NCBI GenBank assembly: GCA_020744225.1
Contig: JAGMWG010000003.1
Location: 682,001 to 746,000, forward strand
DNA length: 64,000 nt
Direction of reading: 5' to 3'
DNA from: Paraphoma chrysanthemicola
Lineage: Eukaryota; Ascomycota; Dothideomycetes; Pleosporales; Phaeosphaeriaceae
Numbering within the stretch: position 1 is the first letter of the stretch; each line of letters starts with the position of its first letter. The position numbers and the translations under genes were made by a program. The notes under the pieces were generated by a model, which was not told the origin of the DNA, ran no database searches, and saw only the letters and a program-made list of their open reading frames with translations. Shown in pieces: positions 1 to 11,343 of this stretch.

Positions 1-38
1 CATTTCATGCTGCAAGCTCAAAGGCTGATGTTTTCTAG

Positions 39-2167
39 ATGGCATCCAACCCGGCCAACCAACGAAGAAGATCGAGCTGGCATCGATCATGTCGTTCTTG
101 CCTTTGCCATGGCCAACGCCACCGCAGCCTTTCAACCCAAAGTTCCCATTTCAACCATTCGATCGGAGTTTCCCAACGCCAAAGTGATGATTGCAGTCGG
201 AGGCTGGGGTGACGACATTGGCTTCTTCGAGGCTTCCAAGTCAGACGCAACGATCGATAGATTTGCGGCAGATGTTGCTACGATGCTAACAAATACTGGT
301 GCTGATGGTGTTGGTTAGTCACTAACCCCTCAACGTGGTTGTAGCCTTACTCACACCCGACAGATATTGATTGGGAGTACCCCGGAGGTAACGGTGCTGA
401 TTACAAGCAAGTGCCGAATGAGGAGAAGACGTATCAGATTGAAGCCTTTCCCAAATTCCTGGCTGCGACTCGGAAGGCAATTGGAGACAAACTGCTGTCC
501 ATTGCTGTGCCTGGCAAGAAGGGTGGGAGCATGAACTTACCTTAAACTAATCATTTACTGAACTAAGTGTAGGTGACATGATCGGGTATACCACGGAGAC
601 TGGTCCGAAGATCTGGCCTTCAGTCGATTATATCAACGTTAGTAGACGGGCTATGCTACTAAAATGTAGCAGCTGACACACACCAGGTCATGTCCTACGA
701 CCTCATGAACCGCCGTGACAACGTCACCAAGCATCACAGCTCCGTCGCTGGTTCAGCAGAAACCATCGAGAACTACCTCGCCATTGGCGCACCACCTGAG
801 AAAATCAACCGTATGATATATCTCCATATACTTACTACTTTACACTGTACTAACTTCGTGTCCAAGTCGGCTTCGCCTACTACGCAAAGTACTTCACCAC
901 GGCCGGCGACTGCACGGCTGGCCCACTTGGCTGCCCCATCGTTCTCGCCGAAGACCCCATCACCGGCAAAGACCTCCTGACCTCTGGCGCCTGGACCTTT
1001 GAAACATTCCACATGCAGCCCGTCTCCACATCTGCTCTGACCGTCTCCTACGATGGCACATGCGGTCCCGAAAAAGGCACCAAATGCTCCACAGGATGTT
1101 GCTCACAATACGGCAACTGTGGCACCTCGCCTGAACACTGCTCCGGCGCATGTCAACACGCTTTCGGCACGGGGTGTACCGACTCCGACGTTGCAGGCTC
1201 ATGGCAAAACGCGCTCAAGAATGGCGTCACGGATGAAGAAGCTGGTGGACAGTACTACGTCGACGCCGAGAATGGGTTGTTCTGGACGTGGGATACCCCG
1301 GACCTTATTGAACGCAAGTTTGAAGAGATCGTAGCCAAGTATGGACTTGGAGGTGTCATGGCGTGGAGTCTGGGCGAGGATAGTTCGGATTGGAGTCACA
1401 TCAAGGCGATGAATGCCGGTTTGAAGAGATTGAGCGCAGATGGGTATGGCGGCAAACATAGTAATCCTATACGGCCCATTGCACCACCATCTCCAACACC
1501 AGACTACGAAGCTGGACCCGCGGACGGCGAATCTCCCTCGATAGAAGACCTCCCACTGGTCCCGGAAGACAGCTCGGATCCGAGGCTCCCGTATAATGTC
1601 GTCTGGGTCGATGGCACGACAGATGGACCGAGCGGAGACTACAACGCTGAACCCGGGGCGCCGGAGTACTACGTGAACTATGAGGGCGAGGGACCAGGTT
1701 CATCTCAGAGTCCGTCGGCGGAGTATGAGAGCACATCTCCTGCACCCGAACCATATGAAGCGCCGTATAACCCGCAGCAAGAAACGGCTTCGACACCGCA
1801 ACAAGACCGTCCACTCGAGCCTTTGCCTAAAGAAGCGCCAGTGCAGGAAGTTGCTCCGGTACAAGAACCTGCTCCGGTACAAGAGCCTGCTCCAGTCCAA
1901 CAACAAGAACCAGCCGCAATCGAGAAAGACACGACTTCTCTAGACGTCGAGGATACACTGCCTTTCTCGCCAGAGTACGAGGCTTTGCTGAGGGAATTAG
2001 GAGGTGAGGTCCCTGCTCCTGAACCTGCTTCCGCGCCTGCACCAGTGTTACCGGAAGGCCAGAGCGAGCAAATTCCTGCTGAGCCAGTTGTTGCTGATAG
2101 GAAGGCGCTTGTGGGTGGTCGGGCGTGTCGTTTGAAGAGGAAGAATCGTGCCGCGGAAATCGTCTGA
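39..2167 (+). CDS. GH18 chitinase with inserted CBM18 (5' partial)
   Basis: Secreted-type chitinase that should hydrolyse chitin beta-1,4 links; the first exon lies outside the window. Bases 1-38 look like an intron end (ctgat branch, ttttctag). Exons are 39-313, 364-522, 573-637, 687-810 and 867-2167, joined by introns of 49-56 bp. Splicing at 313/364 creates the GH18 active-site motif DGVDIDWEYPG (DxxDxDxE, Glu as proton donor); later come VMSYDLMN and GGVMAWSLGEDS, the beta-6 and beta-8 strands. Between beta-7 and beta-8 sits an eight-cysteine hevein-like CBM18 (about 1046-1180; C..C..CC..C..C..C..C spacing). After the catalytic domain comes a long acidic Pro/Glu/Ser tail with PVQEPA repeats and a basic end, likely linker or wall-facing. 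The GH18 call is firm; signal peptide cannot be checked. Confidence 0.9.
1826..1920 (+). repeat. Short in-frame tandem repeats encoding PVQEPA units
   Basis: Within the chitinase tail, about four degenerate copies of a 15-18 bp unit (ctccggtacaagaacctg-like) encode PVQE(V/P)A units followed by a Gln run. This is a low-complexity linker prone to length change. Confidence 0.7.
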
Positions 2168-2618
2168 GAATGTGTTGCTAGGCTTGAGGAAACTATGCGC
2201 ATGTAGACACGGAGGTGTTGGAAGGTGAGTGGTAGCATCTCGGTAGGTATAACCAGATAGTGGTCATGACAAAGTAGGACAGCACTAGCACTAGCAAAAG
2301 CAAGGTTTTTCAAACGATTAATGAAGTATCATTCTTTTTTAGTTTTTGCTTCATATCCACAAAATGAAGCAGTCGATACATGTTTCGATCTTCCCTTTAC
2401 TCTTGCTTTTTGTTATGCAAAAATCTTGAAATAATACAAAAGTTTACTCGAAACAACCTCATCTTCCCTTTGCTCACGATACATATCCGCCTAGAATCGT
2501 GAACACATCTCAACAGACCCATCTCATCATCTCATTCCCATCCAAAACCTACATGTAAATGAGAAGTCCACGACCTATCCAACCCGTCCCTATCTTCAGC
2601 AACAGGTGATATAACCAC
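2168..2618. other. Convergent 3' region between chitinase and CCDC47-like gene
   Basis: The two genes face each other tail to tail here. The stretch is T/A-rich near 2325-2440 as expected for 3' UTR and polyadenylation signals. No further gene seen. Confidence 0.6.
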
Positions 2619-4001
2619 CTATGCCTTGACGGTACTCCTCTTCATCTTCTTCTTACCCTCCCTATCGCGCTCCTTCTCCAAGAACTTCCTCTGCTCCTCG
2701 GCACTCAAGCGGCCCAACTTGGCATCGCGCTGTTCCTTCTTGAGCTTATCCGCAGCGATCTTGCGCTCCTCGGCCTTTTCGTCGTCGTCGATTTTGCGGA
2801 TCTTGGAAATCTGCTCGTCGCGCGTTTGCTTGATACGGCGCAGGGCTTCCGGGCGGAAGTGCGCTGAGCCGGCGAGGTGGTCGGGCAGGCGGAGGAAGTA
2901 GGTGAAGAGCGGCAGGGTGGAAGTGTAGTCGGATTGGAGCTTGAGGGAGAGGTTGATGCGCTTCTTGGGCTTGGTGTCGTCGAGGCTAGGAGGGGTTAGC
3001 GAGGAATGTGCGGGTTGGGAAAGGGTGAGGCTCACGTCTTGGGCTGGTCAATGGGCTGGTCGGTGACGACAAGAGCTTCAAAGTTGTCGCCAGCGTCGTG
3101 AATCGCCTTGATGAGCTCGGGAGTGAGGATCAGGTCAGTGATTTCGGCGCTCTCGCTCATGACGGCGGTCCAGACGGGGAGCTTGGGGTGATCGCGCGTG
3201 GTGGTCAGAGAGATGTCGTAGCGGTCCTCGCGCAGACGCTTCATGATGTCCTTGTGGACAACGGCGAAGACGAAACCGTCGTATGAGCTGTTGGGGACCT
3301 TCTTCGCATCGCCAGAGCCGTAGAGGGGCGCATGTTTGGCCTCGTTGCCATCAAAGACGTAGGCGGTGGCTTCAACGCGCTCTGCAGGAGCAGGAATGCT
3401 CTCGAAGAATAGGGGGATCAAAAACTCGCCGAGGAGCATGAAGGGGTTGTAGCGCTTGACGAGAGTGAGCTTGAAGTCGATGAAGGCGACATTCTGGCGG
3501 CCAGTAGCGTAGGTCTGGAACTCGTCGGCCTTCTTCTCGCGCAAGACGACGTCGATGCTCGCGATTTCGCCCGCCTTGTAGCCAATCTGCGTGAACTCCT
3601 GCTGCAGGACAGGCGCATGGGCTTTCGCCCACGTCTTCGCCTTGCGCCGATTTGCGCGCGTGCCCCAGAGATGGACGGCAATCAGGACAAAGAGGAAGGG
3701 TAGGATGTACAGCTCCAGCTTGAAGTCGTCGATGGTGGTGCGCTCCCACACGCGGTACCACTTGGTGTAGGGCCGCGCGCCGGCGCCTACAGCTGCAGTG
3801 GGCTGCGCCGTGTTGAATGCATCCGTAAAGGACGAGATGGCGGCCGGTGTTGGGTCAGGAGCGCCTGCGTAGTCGGCGAAGTCTGGGGTTGTGAGCTGTG
3901 CGCCCGTGGCGAGGCATTGCGGGTCACTCACCATCATCGCCAGCGACTGGCGCCTTTACAGGCTTCTGCGCGCCGAAGAAACCCTTGACGAAATCGGCCA
4001 T
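2619..4001 (-). CDS. CCDC47-like ER membrane protein (DUF1682)
   Basis: A 427-residue protein of the CCDC47/DUF1682 family, which in animals is an ER membrane component of the PAT complex for multipass protein insertion and calcium handling; a role in the fungus is inferred. Exons on the minus strand are 4001-3932, 3882-3036 and 2985-2619, with introns of 49 and 50 bp; the start ATG opens MADFVKGFFGAQKPVKAP. One membrane segment (LELYILPFLFVLIAVHLWG) follows the N-terminal region, then the cytosolic DUF1682 domain, then a charged coiled-coil tail (DDEKAEERKIAADKLKKE) ending in a Lys-rich segment (KKKMKR), which is typical of the family. Confidence 0.85.
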
Positions 4002-4614
4002 GGCGAATTGACCTCAGGAGTGGACAGATGTGAGGTTGCAGTGCTGTTGCGGCGCCGTGCCAGAAGGATCTCGGCTCGGCACTGACCTCATTTCGGAGCT
4101 AGCACCAATGTGGTGGGGCATGTCCTGGTGTTCGGGACGCAGCACACAGGATGGACCAGGGAAGACTCCACGAGTGTCACGCATGTGGAAATGCAGCGGC
4201 GATGAGAACTCGCTATGCGGCAATGAGGACCGGCAGATGGGACATGAACGCTTGCAACTGATTATCCATAGAATACTTGCGGAAATCGCGCTGAGGAGCG
4301 AATCGTCTTAAGGAGTAACATTAGCACGACCACCGAGACATCACGCACAGACTTGGTCATCTTTGAATAAGTTCGAAACGGTCCTAGGATGGCCAGTAGA
4401 GGCAAGGACGAGATCGAAGCAACCGGCTGGAGTGCACAATCGAACGGTGCTCGTTCGGGTCACTACTGTTGGCGCGGGCGTCGTTGCATCAAAGGATCTG
4501 ATCAGGCTGAACATATGAGATTTGGTCGGTTTGCAAGCTCATTCACTGTTTATACATTGAGCCTATAGGGAAGACTGCTCCGACGCCTTGGTGGTATAAT
4601 CTGAAGCTCTGACT
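4002..4614. other. Intergenic, no gene recognised
   Basis: Upstream of the CCDC47-like gene and downstream of the COX7-like gene. Short open frames on both strands lack family motifs or splice-supported extension. Confidence 0.5.
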
Positions 4615-5153
4615 CTAGTTCTTGCCCCACCATGTCTTGTGTCCCTGCATGACTGCATTAGTAGGATTGTGGGCAGCATAGATCAGCGCGACTTACGAGG
4701 ACGGTACGGCTCATCATGTACATACTGGCGCCGAGGCTGGTGTAGAGCATGAGCTTGTATCCGGGAATCATCCACTTGCCGCGGGCCTGTATGCTACGAG
4801 TCAGTAGTTGTTCCGGTGGTCAAGTTACAGCCCTCCACTGGGCCTGTTCTGTATGTGATCCCAGTGTGTTCCAGACCACGCCCACAGCATGCGTAAAGAC
4901 ACTGGGCTTCCCAGCTCTTCAACTCGGTCCAGTCCCCAGTACATCATTCAACGCACCTTTTCCCAGGTCCTTAGTCCATCGTGCGTCTGGTGCACACGCT
5001 GGTAGTGTGTGACGCGGTTCTCGCGGAAGACCCAGCTGTGTCGTGTCAGTATCGAGCGCTGTGCGGAATGCCGGAGGTGCGCAGGCGGGCATCGCAGGCC
5101 TCGGGGCGCTCTATCGAGGCGCGCGCAGCTGCAGAGTAGACGTACCCTGCCAT
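4615..5153 (-). CDS. Cytochrome c oxidase subunit VIIa-like small mitochondrial protein
   Basis: A 68-residue protein assembled from four exons: 5153-5146 (only 8 nt, ATGGCAGG), 5035-4957, 4786-4697 and 4644-4615. It reads MAGWVFRENRVTHYQRVHQT at the start, continues with TWEKARGKWMIPGYKLMLY and a short hydrophobic segment, and ends GHKTWWGKN. The pattern of a Tyr-Gln-x-x-x-Gln start, basic linker and one membrane helix fits fungal Cox7/COX7A, an accessory subunit of complex IV in the mitochondrial inner membrane. Family assignment is by recollection of the pattern; another small inner-membrane protein remains possible. The gene is missed by simple ORF calling because no exon exceeds 90 nt. 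It is divergent from the PPR gene. Confidence 0.7.
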
Positions 5154-5377
5154 TGTGAAGAGTGGAGATGTATGTGAGCGGGTTTGCGGGGACAATTGGT
5201 GGGTGCGTGTTGGGTTGTGTCGGATCGTGAAGTCAGTCGAATGATCTGAGGATGTCGCGCGCCAAGCCGGCTAAGCCCTTTGCGGCGACCATGAACTTTC
5301 GCAGCGTCGAGCGCCCGCAGAGAAAGCAACACGCAGCGTCCAATGGCTTGATCGCGCTCCTTCACTTGTCGTCGTTG
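5154..5377. promoter_or_regulatory. Divergent promoter, COX7-like / PPR gene
   Basis: Two nuclear genes for probable mitochondrial proteins start head to head within about 225 bp, suggesting a shared promoter. No specific operator recognised. Confidence 0.45.
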
Positions 5378-7990
5378 ATGCCACCGGCCCTGGACCGGCT
5401 GCTCGCCCGCCCGCCTGCCCTGCGCCTCCTGCGAGTCCTCGTCAATGCCCCAAATTTGCCTGCAGCATGCTCCACCACCACCACCACCACCACCATTCGC
5501 TGCCACAACGCGTCCCGCCGCAGTTATGCAACCCAAAACTCGCGTCCCAAGCAGGAATGGATGAGGTGGCGCGAATCTGCCGAATTGTTAAGCCGCGAGA
5601 GGCCGTCTCGGCGACATCAACGTGAGGTCGAAGAGACCAGCAATGCTCTCCTAGATAATCTCGAGGGCGGCAGTGAGGCAGACGCCATTGCGCGCTGGGC
5701 CCAGTCGCTGGCTCTCCGCGAACGGCACCACGGTGCACGAGGCGTCAGGGCAATATGGGACCTGCGCCGGCACTCGCGCTTCTTTCTACCCGCCCACAGG
5801 TCTGACGACGCAGAGTACCTTTGGGCTACTTTTGTCAAGCATGCGGACCTGGTACCACAGGTCATCGATCACGCGGCTGAGCTTCTCAAAGAGACGGGAG
5901 ACACATACGCCGGGCTCTACATCTTGGTTATGAGGTATTGGCTGCCACGGGATGTCAACAAGGCACTGAAATATCACGACTTGATGCTGGCGAAGCTGAG
6001 CCTCAAGAAGCTGCCTTTGAAAAGACTGGCCAAGTATGGGTGGAAGGTATTCAAACCTGCGGCATATGAAGCCTTGCACGAAATCTACCGGCTCAGCAAC
6101 GAGCGAAACCTGTATGACGACGTTGTGCCGCCGCTCATTAAGAAGGGACACATCTCTCTCGCCCGCCGATGGCACAATCTTTGTCTCTACCGCGATGACA
6201 TGCCGTCCGAGTCGGTCGCGAATGATCCCGTCGTTCATATCCTCCTAGCTGAGTCTTCGAATGCTTCGAATCCTGATGCAACTGGCGACAAGTCAAAACG
6301 AGAGCATCGCAAATACGACCAAGAGCTCCTGCGACGTCTCATGGGCCCCGATGTCGCGCCTGTTCGCTTTGAGGACTCCTTCTGCGCTAGGATGTTTGCG
6401 ACTCGAACGTTCCCACCCGAGTCGGTCATCAAGGGGCTGGCATTGGTAGGGGTGAATGAGATCGGACCTCAAGCAGTATTGTCAATGGCCTTGCGAACAA
6501 AGCCCTTAGAGGACCTGCCAATGATATTCGAAGAGCTCAGAGCTGCTGGTATTGCGCTGCAGGGCTGTGTCTTTTCTTTGGCGGTTGAGAAGTTCGCAAG
6601 AGAGCACAAATGGACTCTACTCCGTAGCATGCTAGACAGCGACCAGCATCCGGATGTCTTTGGGGACGCTGACGTGCAGTGGAAGCTGTTGGACTATTTC
6701 ATGGATCAGAACGATGATCTGCAGATCCAACGCACACTGGCTATCCTGACACTGTTTCACAAAGAGTCTGCCCAGGAGTCCTGGAATCTTCTCCTACAAG
6801 CCCACATCCGGCGCACTGGCCCGGAGCATGTCACGGAAGTGCTCCAAGATATGCGCAGCCAGGGCGTCATGGTGAGCATGGAATCCATAGCTGCAATCAA
6901 AAGTCTTCTTCGACATCGGCAGCAGGGTCACAAGCCTACAACGATGCGGGAAGGCTATGACGACCTTCGCTTCGTTACACGCATATTCACGATCATTCTC
7001 GAATTCGGCATGGGACCAGTTTCACCTGTCGTCTGGCGTGAAATTATCCGCCGCTTCGGCATGACAGTGAGGTTCAGGGAGCTTCGACGATTGCTGTTGT
7101 GGTTGCTGTGTTGGTATGCGCCGAGAGGCTCACGAAACCCTCAATTTTCTACCCTGCCCATATCGCCTTTCCGAGAGCCCGCGTTTGCGAAGCTACGAAC
7201 AGCATATCTCGAGGGCTCACACTACTTCCGCTTTTCCGACAAAATCACGCAACATGAAACCAAACTCCATCCTGTTCGGCTGCTTTTTCCCCCTGCTGTC
7301 CAGCAAGGGCTTATCGCCTGGGGCTTTCGAGCTGGCCTTCTTCCCAACGCGACTTACGAGCAATCGCTCTTTGGACCGACATTGCAAAAGAAGCACTACC
7401 GCCAGCGATTGCTGCAGCGCAAGATTATGCAGCGCCAGCGATGGAGCATTGGCCTTCGTACACTAGTTCTACTACGTGACTCCGGAGTGCACGTTCATCG
7501 CCACACTGTGATCAAGGCTCTACAAATGCAATTTGTGGTCTTGTTCGGCCGTGGAAGATCAAACATACGCCAGAACAGAACCATGGAAAGGGCGAATACG
7601 ATTCCATATGCCACGTATGTGCGCGAGGTGAATGAAATCTGGGGCAGCAAACTGTTTACCGAACCACAACGCTTCAACAACAGCATGTTTGAGAAACATC
7701 TTTGGCATCCGCGAATGCGCCGACAAATCAATCGAAAAGCGTCCATCAGCATCCACGACATCTTACAACCAGGGTGGCAGAGTTCGGATAATGGTAGTGA
7801 AGAACGAGATGGACATGCTCCGCATGAGGACGCGCCACTCATTGTGTTGAAGCACGCATTCGCCGCACAAGAGCAATCATCTAAGCCCGGTGTTGAGTGG
7901 ATGCATGAAGCGAGCCTGGATACTACGGGCGCTGAGTGGTCAAGTGATGAAACGACGAGGGAGAGAGAGGGCATAGCAGCTTCGAAATAG
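5378..7990 (+). CDS. Mitochondrial pentatricopeptide-repeat-like protein
   Basis: Intronless protein of 870 residues from the preferred ATG. The open frame extends to an ATG at 5252, but the later start gives a classic mitochondrial presequence: MPPALDRLLARPPALRLLRV followed by Arg/Ser-rich sequence and no acidic residues. The body is all-helical with helix pairs reminiscent of degenerate PPR units (for example SWNLLLQAHIRRTGPEHVTE and VTEVLQDMRSQGVMVSMESI), as in large fungal PPR proteins that act on mitochondrial RNA. RNA target unknown. A CAC triplet run encodes a poly-Thr stretch near the presequence. The C-terminal 60 residues are acidic and probably disordered. Confidence 0.65.
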   Translation: MPPALDRLLARPPALRLLRVLVNAPNLPAACSTTTTTTTIRCHNASRRSYATQNSRPKQEWMRWRESAELLSRERPSRRHQREVEETSNALLDNLEGGSEADAIARWAQSLALRERHHGARGVRAIWDLRRHSRFFLPAHRSDDAEYLWATFVKHADLVPQVIDHAAELLKETGDTYAGLYILVMRYWLPRDVNKALKYHDLMLAKLSLKKLPLKRLAKYGWKVFKPAAYEALHEIYRLSNERNLYDDVVPPLIKKGHISLARRWHNLCLYRDDMPSESVANDPVVHILLAESSNASNPDATGDKSKREHRKYDQELLRRLMGPDVAPVRFEDSFCARMFATRTFPPESVIKGLALVGVNEIGPQAVLSMALRTKPLEDLPMIFEELRAAGIALQGCVFSLAVEKFAREHKWTLLRSMLDSDQHPDVFGDADVQWKLLDYFMDQNDDLQIQRTLAILTLFHKESAQESWNLLLQAHIRRTGPEHVTEVLQDMRSQGVMVSMESIAAIKSLLRHRQQGHKPTTMREGYDDLRFVTRIFTIILEFGMGPVSPVVWREIIRRFGMTVRFRELRRLLLWLLCWYAPRGSRNPQFSTLPISPFREPAFAKLRTAYLEGSHYFRFSDKITQHETKLHPVRLLFPPAVQQGLIAWGFRAGLLPNATYEQSLFGPTLQKKHYRQRLLQRKIMQRQRWSIGLRTLVLLRDSGVHVHRHTVIKALQMQFVVLFGRGRSNIRQNRTMERANTIPYATYVREVNEIWGSKLFTEPQRFNNSMFEKHLWHPRMRRQINRKASISIHDILQPGWQSSDNGSEERDGHAPHEDAPLIVLKHAFAAQEQSSKPGVEWMHEASLDTTGAEWSSDETTREREGIAASK
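5471..5496 (+). repeat. CAC trinucleotide microsatellite
   Basis: About eight CAC/ACC units, read as a Thr run in the presequence region of the PPR gene; likely length-variable. Confidence 0.75.
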
Positions 7991-10245
7991 ATATAGTGCT
8001 CAATGCATATCATTCAACCAAACGATCCATGAAAGAATGAAGTGAGGCTTGTTTCCACGCAATATCTTCATTAACTGTGCTCCCCGTGTTCAAAGTCGTA
8101 TATGAAACCCACTTCTCTTGCTTCATCCATCTTCCCATCTTTCTCACATCTCCACTGCTCACTGCAAAATACGGTATGGTAACATTTCATGCTCCGTGTT
8201 TGACTATTTCTCAAAGCTTCTCTCATTTCCCTCATGACTTCTCGTCGGTCTCTGCGTCCAGATCAAAAGTCGAAGTACACAATACACGTCGGACATCGCA
8301 CACGCTACAGCTGTGATGTGTTTCTTGTCTGGTTTCTGCTTTTGACGAAAGGCGTGTCAAAACGATGCATTTGTGCAAAGAGTGTCTAGGAAGGATTCTT
8401 TGGTTCTTTTGTTACAATGTGCCACTTCCGAGCAGTGGCTAATTCCATGGCGATTGTGTATAGATACTCACCCTCTCTTCTCTTACTCTTCACAATTTTC
8501 GTCCTAATCATGGGCATCACTAAAACATGGAACGTAGATATACACGTTTGTTTTCCATCTCTTCGTCGCCAAACCCTCGCCGTCACATGCACATGGTTTT
8601 GCTTCATTCATCTATGGCCCTACAAACGTATGTCATGGGTACTTGCTCCTAGGTCGGCCTTCAAAACGACCGAAACGGAGGTAAGGAAGGAGCACTTAAG
8701 GTAGAGGATCGTTGCTCGAAGGACCGTCGAAGGTTCTTTTCTTCCCAACAACTGCGTGTCATGCTAGTCAATGGCGCTTTCGAATTCGATGACGTGTTGT
8801 GCAAGTCTCAGTGTCCAAAGTGATGGTTATGACCCGTACATGAAATGTCCGGTACTTCATACCTTGGACTAACTATCTAGAACAAAGAAAATTGACTGTG
8901 TTGCATGTCGCGTGATTCTCCTCACCTGCCAAAAATGAGCTTTCACCAATCACACCATAGTTGTCATAGCTAGGTAAGCAAATCCCGTATTACCCTACAC
9001 GATGCAAGCGCCTTTCCTGCTTGCTTTCATTTCAAAACCAGATAACCCGGCTATGATTTCCCGCAACTACCGAATTCGGATATGCATCCAGATACGTTGA
9101 GTACACCTTCTTGGTCTTCACTAATGTTTGACCGCTGAATTGCTTGGCAGTCCCCGGTGCCGCCAAACAATAGCGTCGCATCTCCCAGGTGACATATGGA
9201 AGTTCTTTCAAGCGTCACGTAAAATGTTTTCCGACGGAAAACACTTCATTGTATGTCCGTTGCTGAAATGTGGACTTGGTACGCATAGTCTGGTACATAT
9301 GGGATAATGACGCTTGCGCACCATTGAACGCTGCCATCGAACCTGTGGCATGTGTCAACGCATACTAACCCGATACGAAGTGATTTGGCGCTACTGGTTC
9401 GCAGCTGTGAATAATTTAGGAGGGGATATACGCACGCTGAGCCTTCCGCACGTGCACTTCCATGAAGAACTGGACGCTACGACAGGCCACGATGACCTCG
9501 CATACTTTAGTGCTGGTCAACGGTTGCATTAGTTACCTTTCTAAGCCTTGTACGTAAGGCAGAACCTGGTTGGATTGAATATAGTATGTTGTGCGTTCGG
9601 ACATGTCGCTGGTCCAACGTACGAGACAGCTGGCTAGCTTAACGAACCTGACACGAAAGCCGCCGGATAGTATCAAGATGTGAACTTTGTTGTCGGAAGA
9701 TTCTTGAGTTCTATGTGGCCAACCATATGATGTGAGAGCCGGAACATAGGGTATAAAGCGTTTCCAGCAGGCGAATATGAGCATATATATCTGCCCTGCC
9801 TGTCATCTGTGCAAGCTACGTTCTCAGCAACAACAAATGCTTATAGGCAAGGAACATGGGGATCTGGTGAATTATCGATATTCCGGTACCTGGCTAAGCC
9901 AAGGCTCTACTGCGATGTGTTTCCATTTGTCCCTCATCCGTTCTACGGGATTGTGAGGGCTCTGTGAAGCCTTACAACATATTTGATGACGCCATTGATC
10001 TATAATTAGTTACGCTTCCACAGTGTTGCTTGTTGTTGTCGAGTTGTTTACGCATCTGTGGCTACAGTTGTATAAGTTCCAGACGTCCTCTGAGTTTGAA
10101 GGTCAAACTGCGTCTACGTTCACCACTCCTTCTCCCCGTCTTTCTGTTCTTTCTGGAGCACTCTTTACCGTCGCTATATTTGGACTCGTCAATTCTAATA
10201 ACCCTTATTTTACCATCAGCCCGCCTACCATTCCTTCAAACAATC
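7991..10245. other. Long intergenic stretch, no gene recognised
   Basis: About 2.2 kb with only short open frames, none with recognisable motifs or convincing splice joins. No terminal repeats, target-site duplications or transposase remains were seen. The last 200 bp are pyrimidine-rich, as in a fungal promoter or 5' UTR of the next gene. Confidence 0.5.
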
Positions 10246-11343
10246 ATGGTAAAACGTAACGACATCCGCCGCGCAAGTCATCGCAATATCACATCTGGAA
10301 TCAAAAGTGTCTGCGATTTCCTGTGCTATCCCTTTCGCCGTTGGTACGAGGAAGAGAACGAACACAAATGTCGCAAGTTCTTGAATTTCCGTGGCGGAGA
10401 CAGTACACCTATTTGTGTGGATCCGAAATGCCCTCACCGCAGAAACCGTACTCAGCGACCCAAGGAACCTGAGATGCGAAGAGAAGAGCAGCGGCATCTA
10501 AGACCAGCACAAAATGGAGAAATACCAAATCCGTTCACTCGAACGCAGCCCACGAACTACCATGGGGCTGTGAACCAGGTTCCATTCAGTTGGAGCAGTA
10601 GCCACGGCCGCTCGAGTAGGCCATACTACCAGCCTCCCCAAGCCCCAGTTGGGAACAGCAGTCGCAGTTCAAGCATACAACAAGACCAAGCTGCCTTGGC
10701 ACCTTTCTTGAAACACGATCCACGACCAGCAAGAAGTCGACGCGGATCAGACGCAACGATAGAAATTCCAAGGCAAGGCAGCAGACCGTCTTCGCGGGAG
10801 CGGTACAGGCCAAGAAGCAGACGCAATTCGAACGAGGTGGGAGCAAGATCGCGAAGAGGGAGACCACCAAACGCATTCGATCGGCATTCGTCGGGATTGA
10901 CGCGCACGAGCTCGGCTGGCTCGAATCGCTCGAATCGCTCAAGCTACCAGTACGTGGAGCCAGTCCAACAGCATCCACAACCGGTATATTACCAGTCTGG
11001 TCCGGTGCTCAACCAGTTCCCAGGTCAAGGCTACAACAAGCCGGGCCCAGTCTTTCCCCAACAACCAGGCCGGTACCCTGGTGCCGAGCCACAACCATTG
11101 AACCAAATGCCCGTGGCTCAATACCAATCAGCAGCTGAACTTAATCAACTGCGCGCCCAGTCCTTCAGAAGCCTGCAGTCAAAAAGACAACAGGGGGTGC
11201 GAATGGCTCCGGATGGGAGTATGATGGCATGCCAAGTGACCACAGTTCAGCAGGTCGAGGCAGTTTCCCTTGGACCACCTGCCACGCCGCAGTATGGTGA
11301 CCCAGCGCATCTTAGGGCCGGGAACTTTCAGTCTCAGACGTGA
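10246..11343 (+). CDS. Unrecognised low-complexity basic protein
   Basis: 365 residues from the ATG in caatcATGG, chosen over an upstream in-frame start at 10030 because the extra 72 residues read like translated pyrimidine-rich leader. The N-terminal third has a Trp/Cys-containing segment (KSVCDFLCYPFRRWYEEEN, then C-x7-GGDSTPICVDPKCPHRR) with Cys/His spacing that could bind metal. The remainder is Arg/Ser- then Gln/Pro/Tyr-rich and likely disordered. No family recognised; function unknown. Confidence 0.6.
   Translation: MVKRNDIRRASHRNITSGIKSVCDFLCYPFRRWYEEENEHKCRKFLNFRGGDSTPICVDPKCPHRRNRTQRPKEPEMRREEQRHLRPAQNGEIPNPFTRTQPTNYHGAVNQVPFSWSSSHGRSSRPYYQPPQAPVGNSSRSSSIQQDQAALAPFLKHDPRPARSRRGSDATIEIPRQGSRPSSRERYRPRSRRNSNEVGARSRRGRPPNAFDRHSSGLTRTSSAGSNRSNRSSYQYVEPVQQHPQPVYYQSGPVLNQFPGQGYNKPGPVFPQQPGRYPGAEPQPLNQMPVAQYQSAAELNQLRAQSFRSLQSKRQQGVRMAPDGSMMACQVTTVQQVEAVSLGPPATPQYGDPAHLRAGNFQSQT

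Noticed and set aside
1705..2313. 202-codon minus-strand frame
   Set aside because: Antisense to the repeat tail of the chitinase; Ser/Gly/Cys repeats are reversed PVQEPA codons.
10030..10245. N-terminal extension of the 10.2-kb gene to an upstream ATG
   Set aside because: The extra 72 residues are Leu/Ser/Arg-rich translation of a pyrimidine-rich leader; the later ATG has better context.
7991..10245. Searched for transposon or RIP remnants
   Set aside because: No terminal inverted repeats, long duplications or strong AT bias could be seen by eye.
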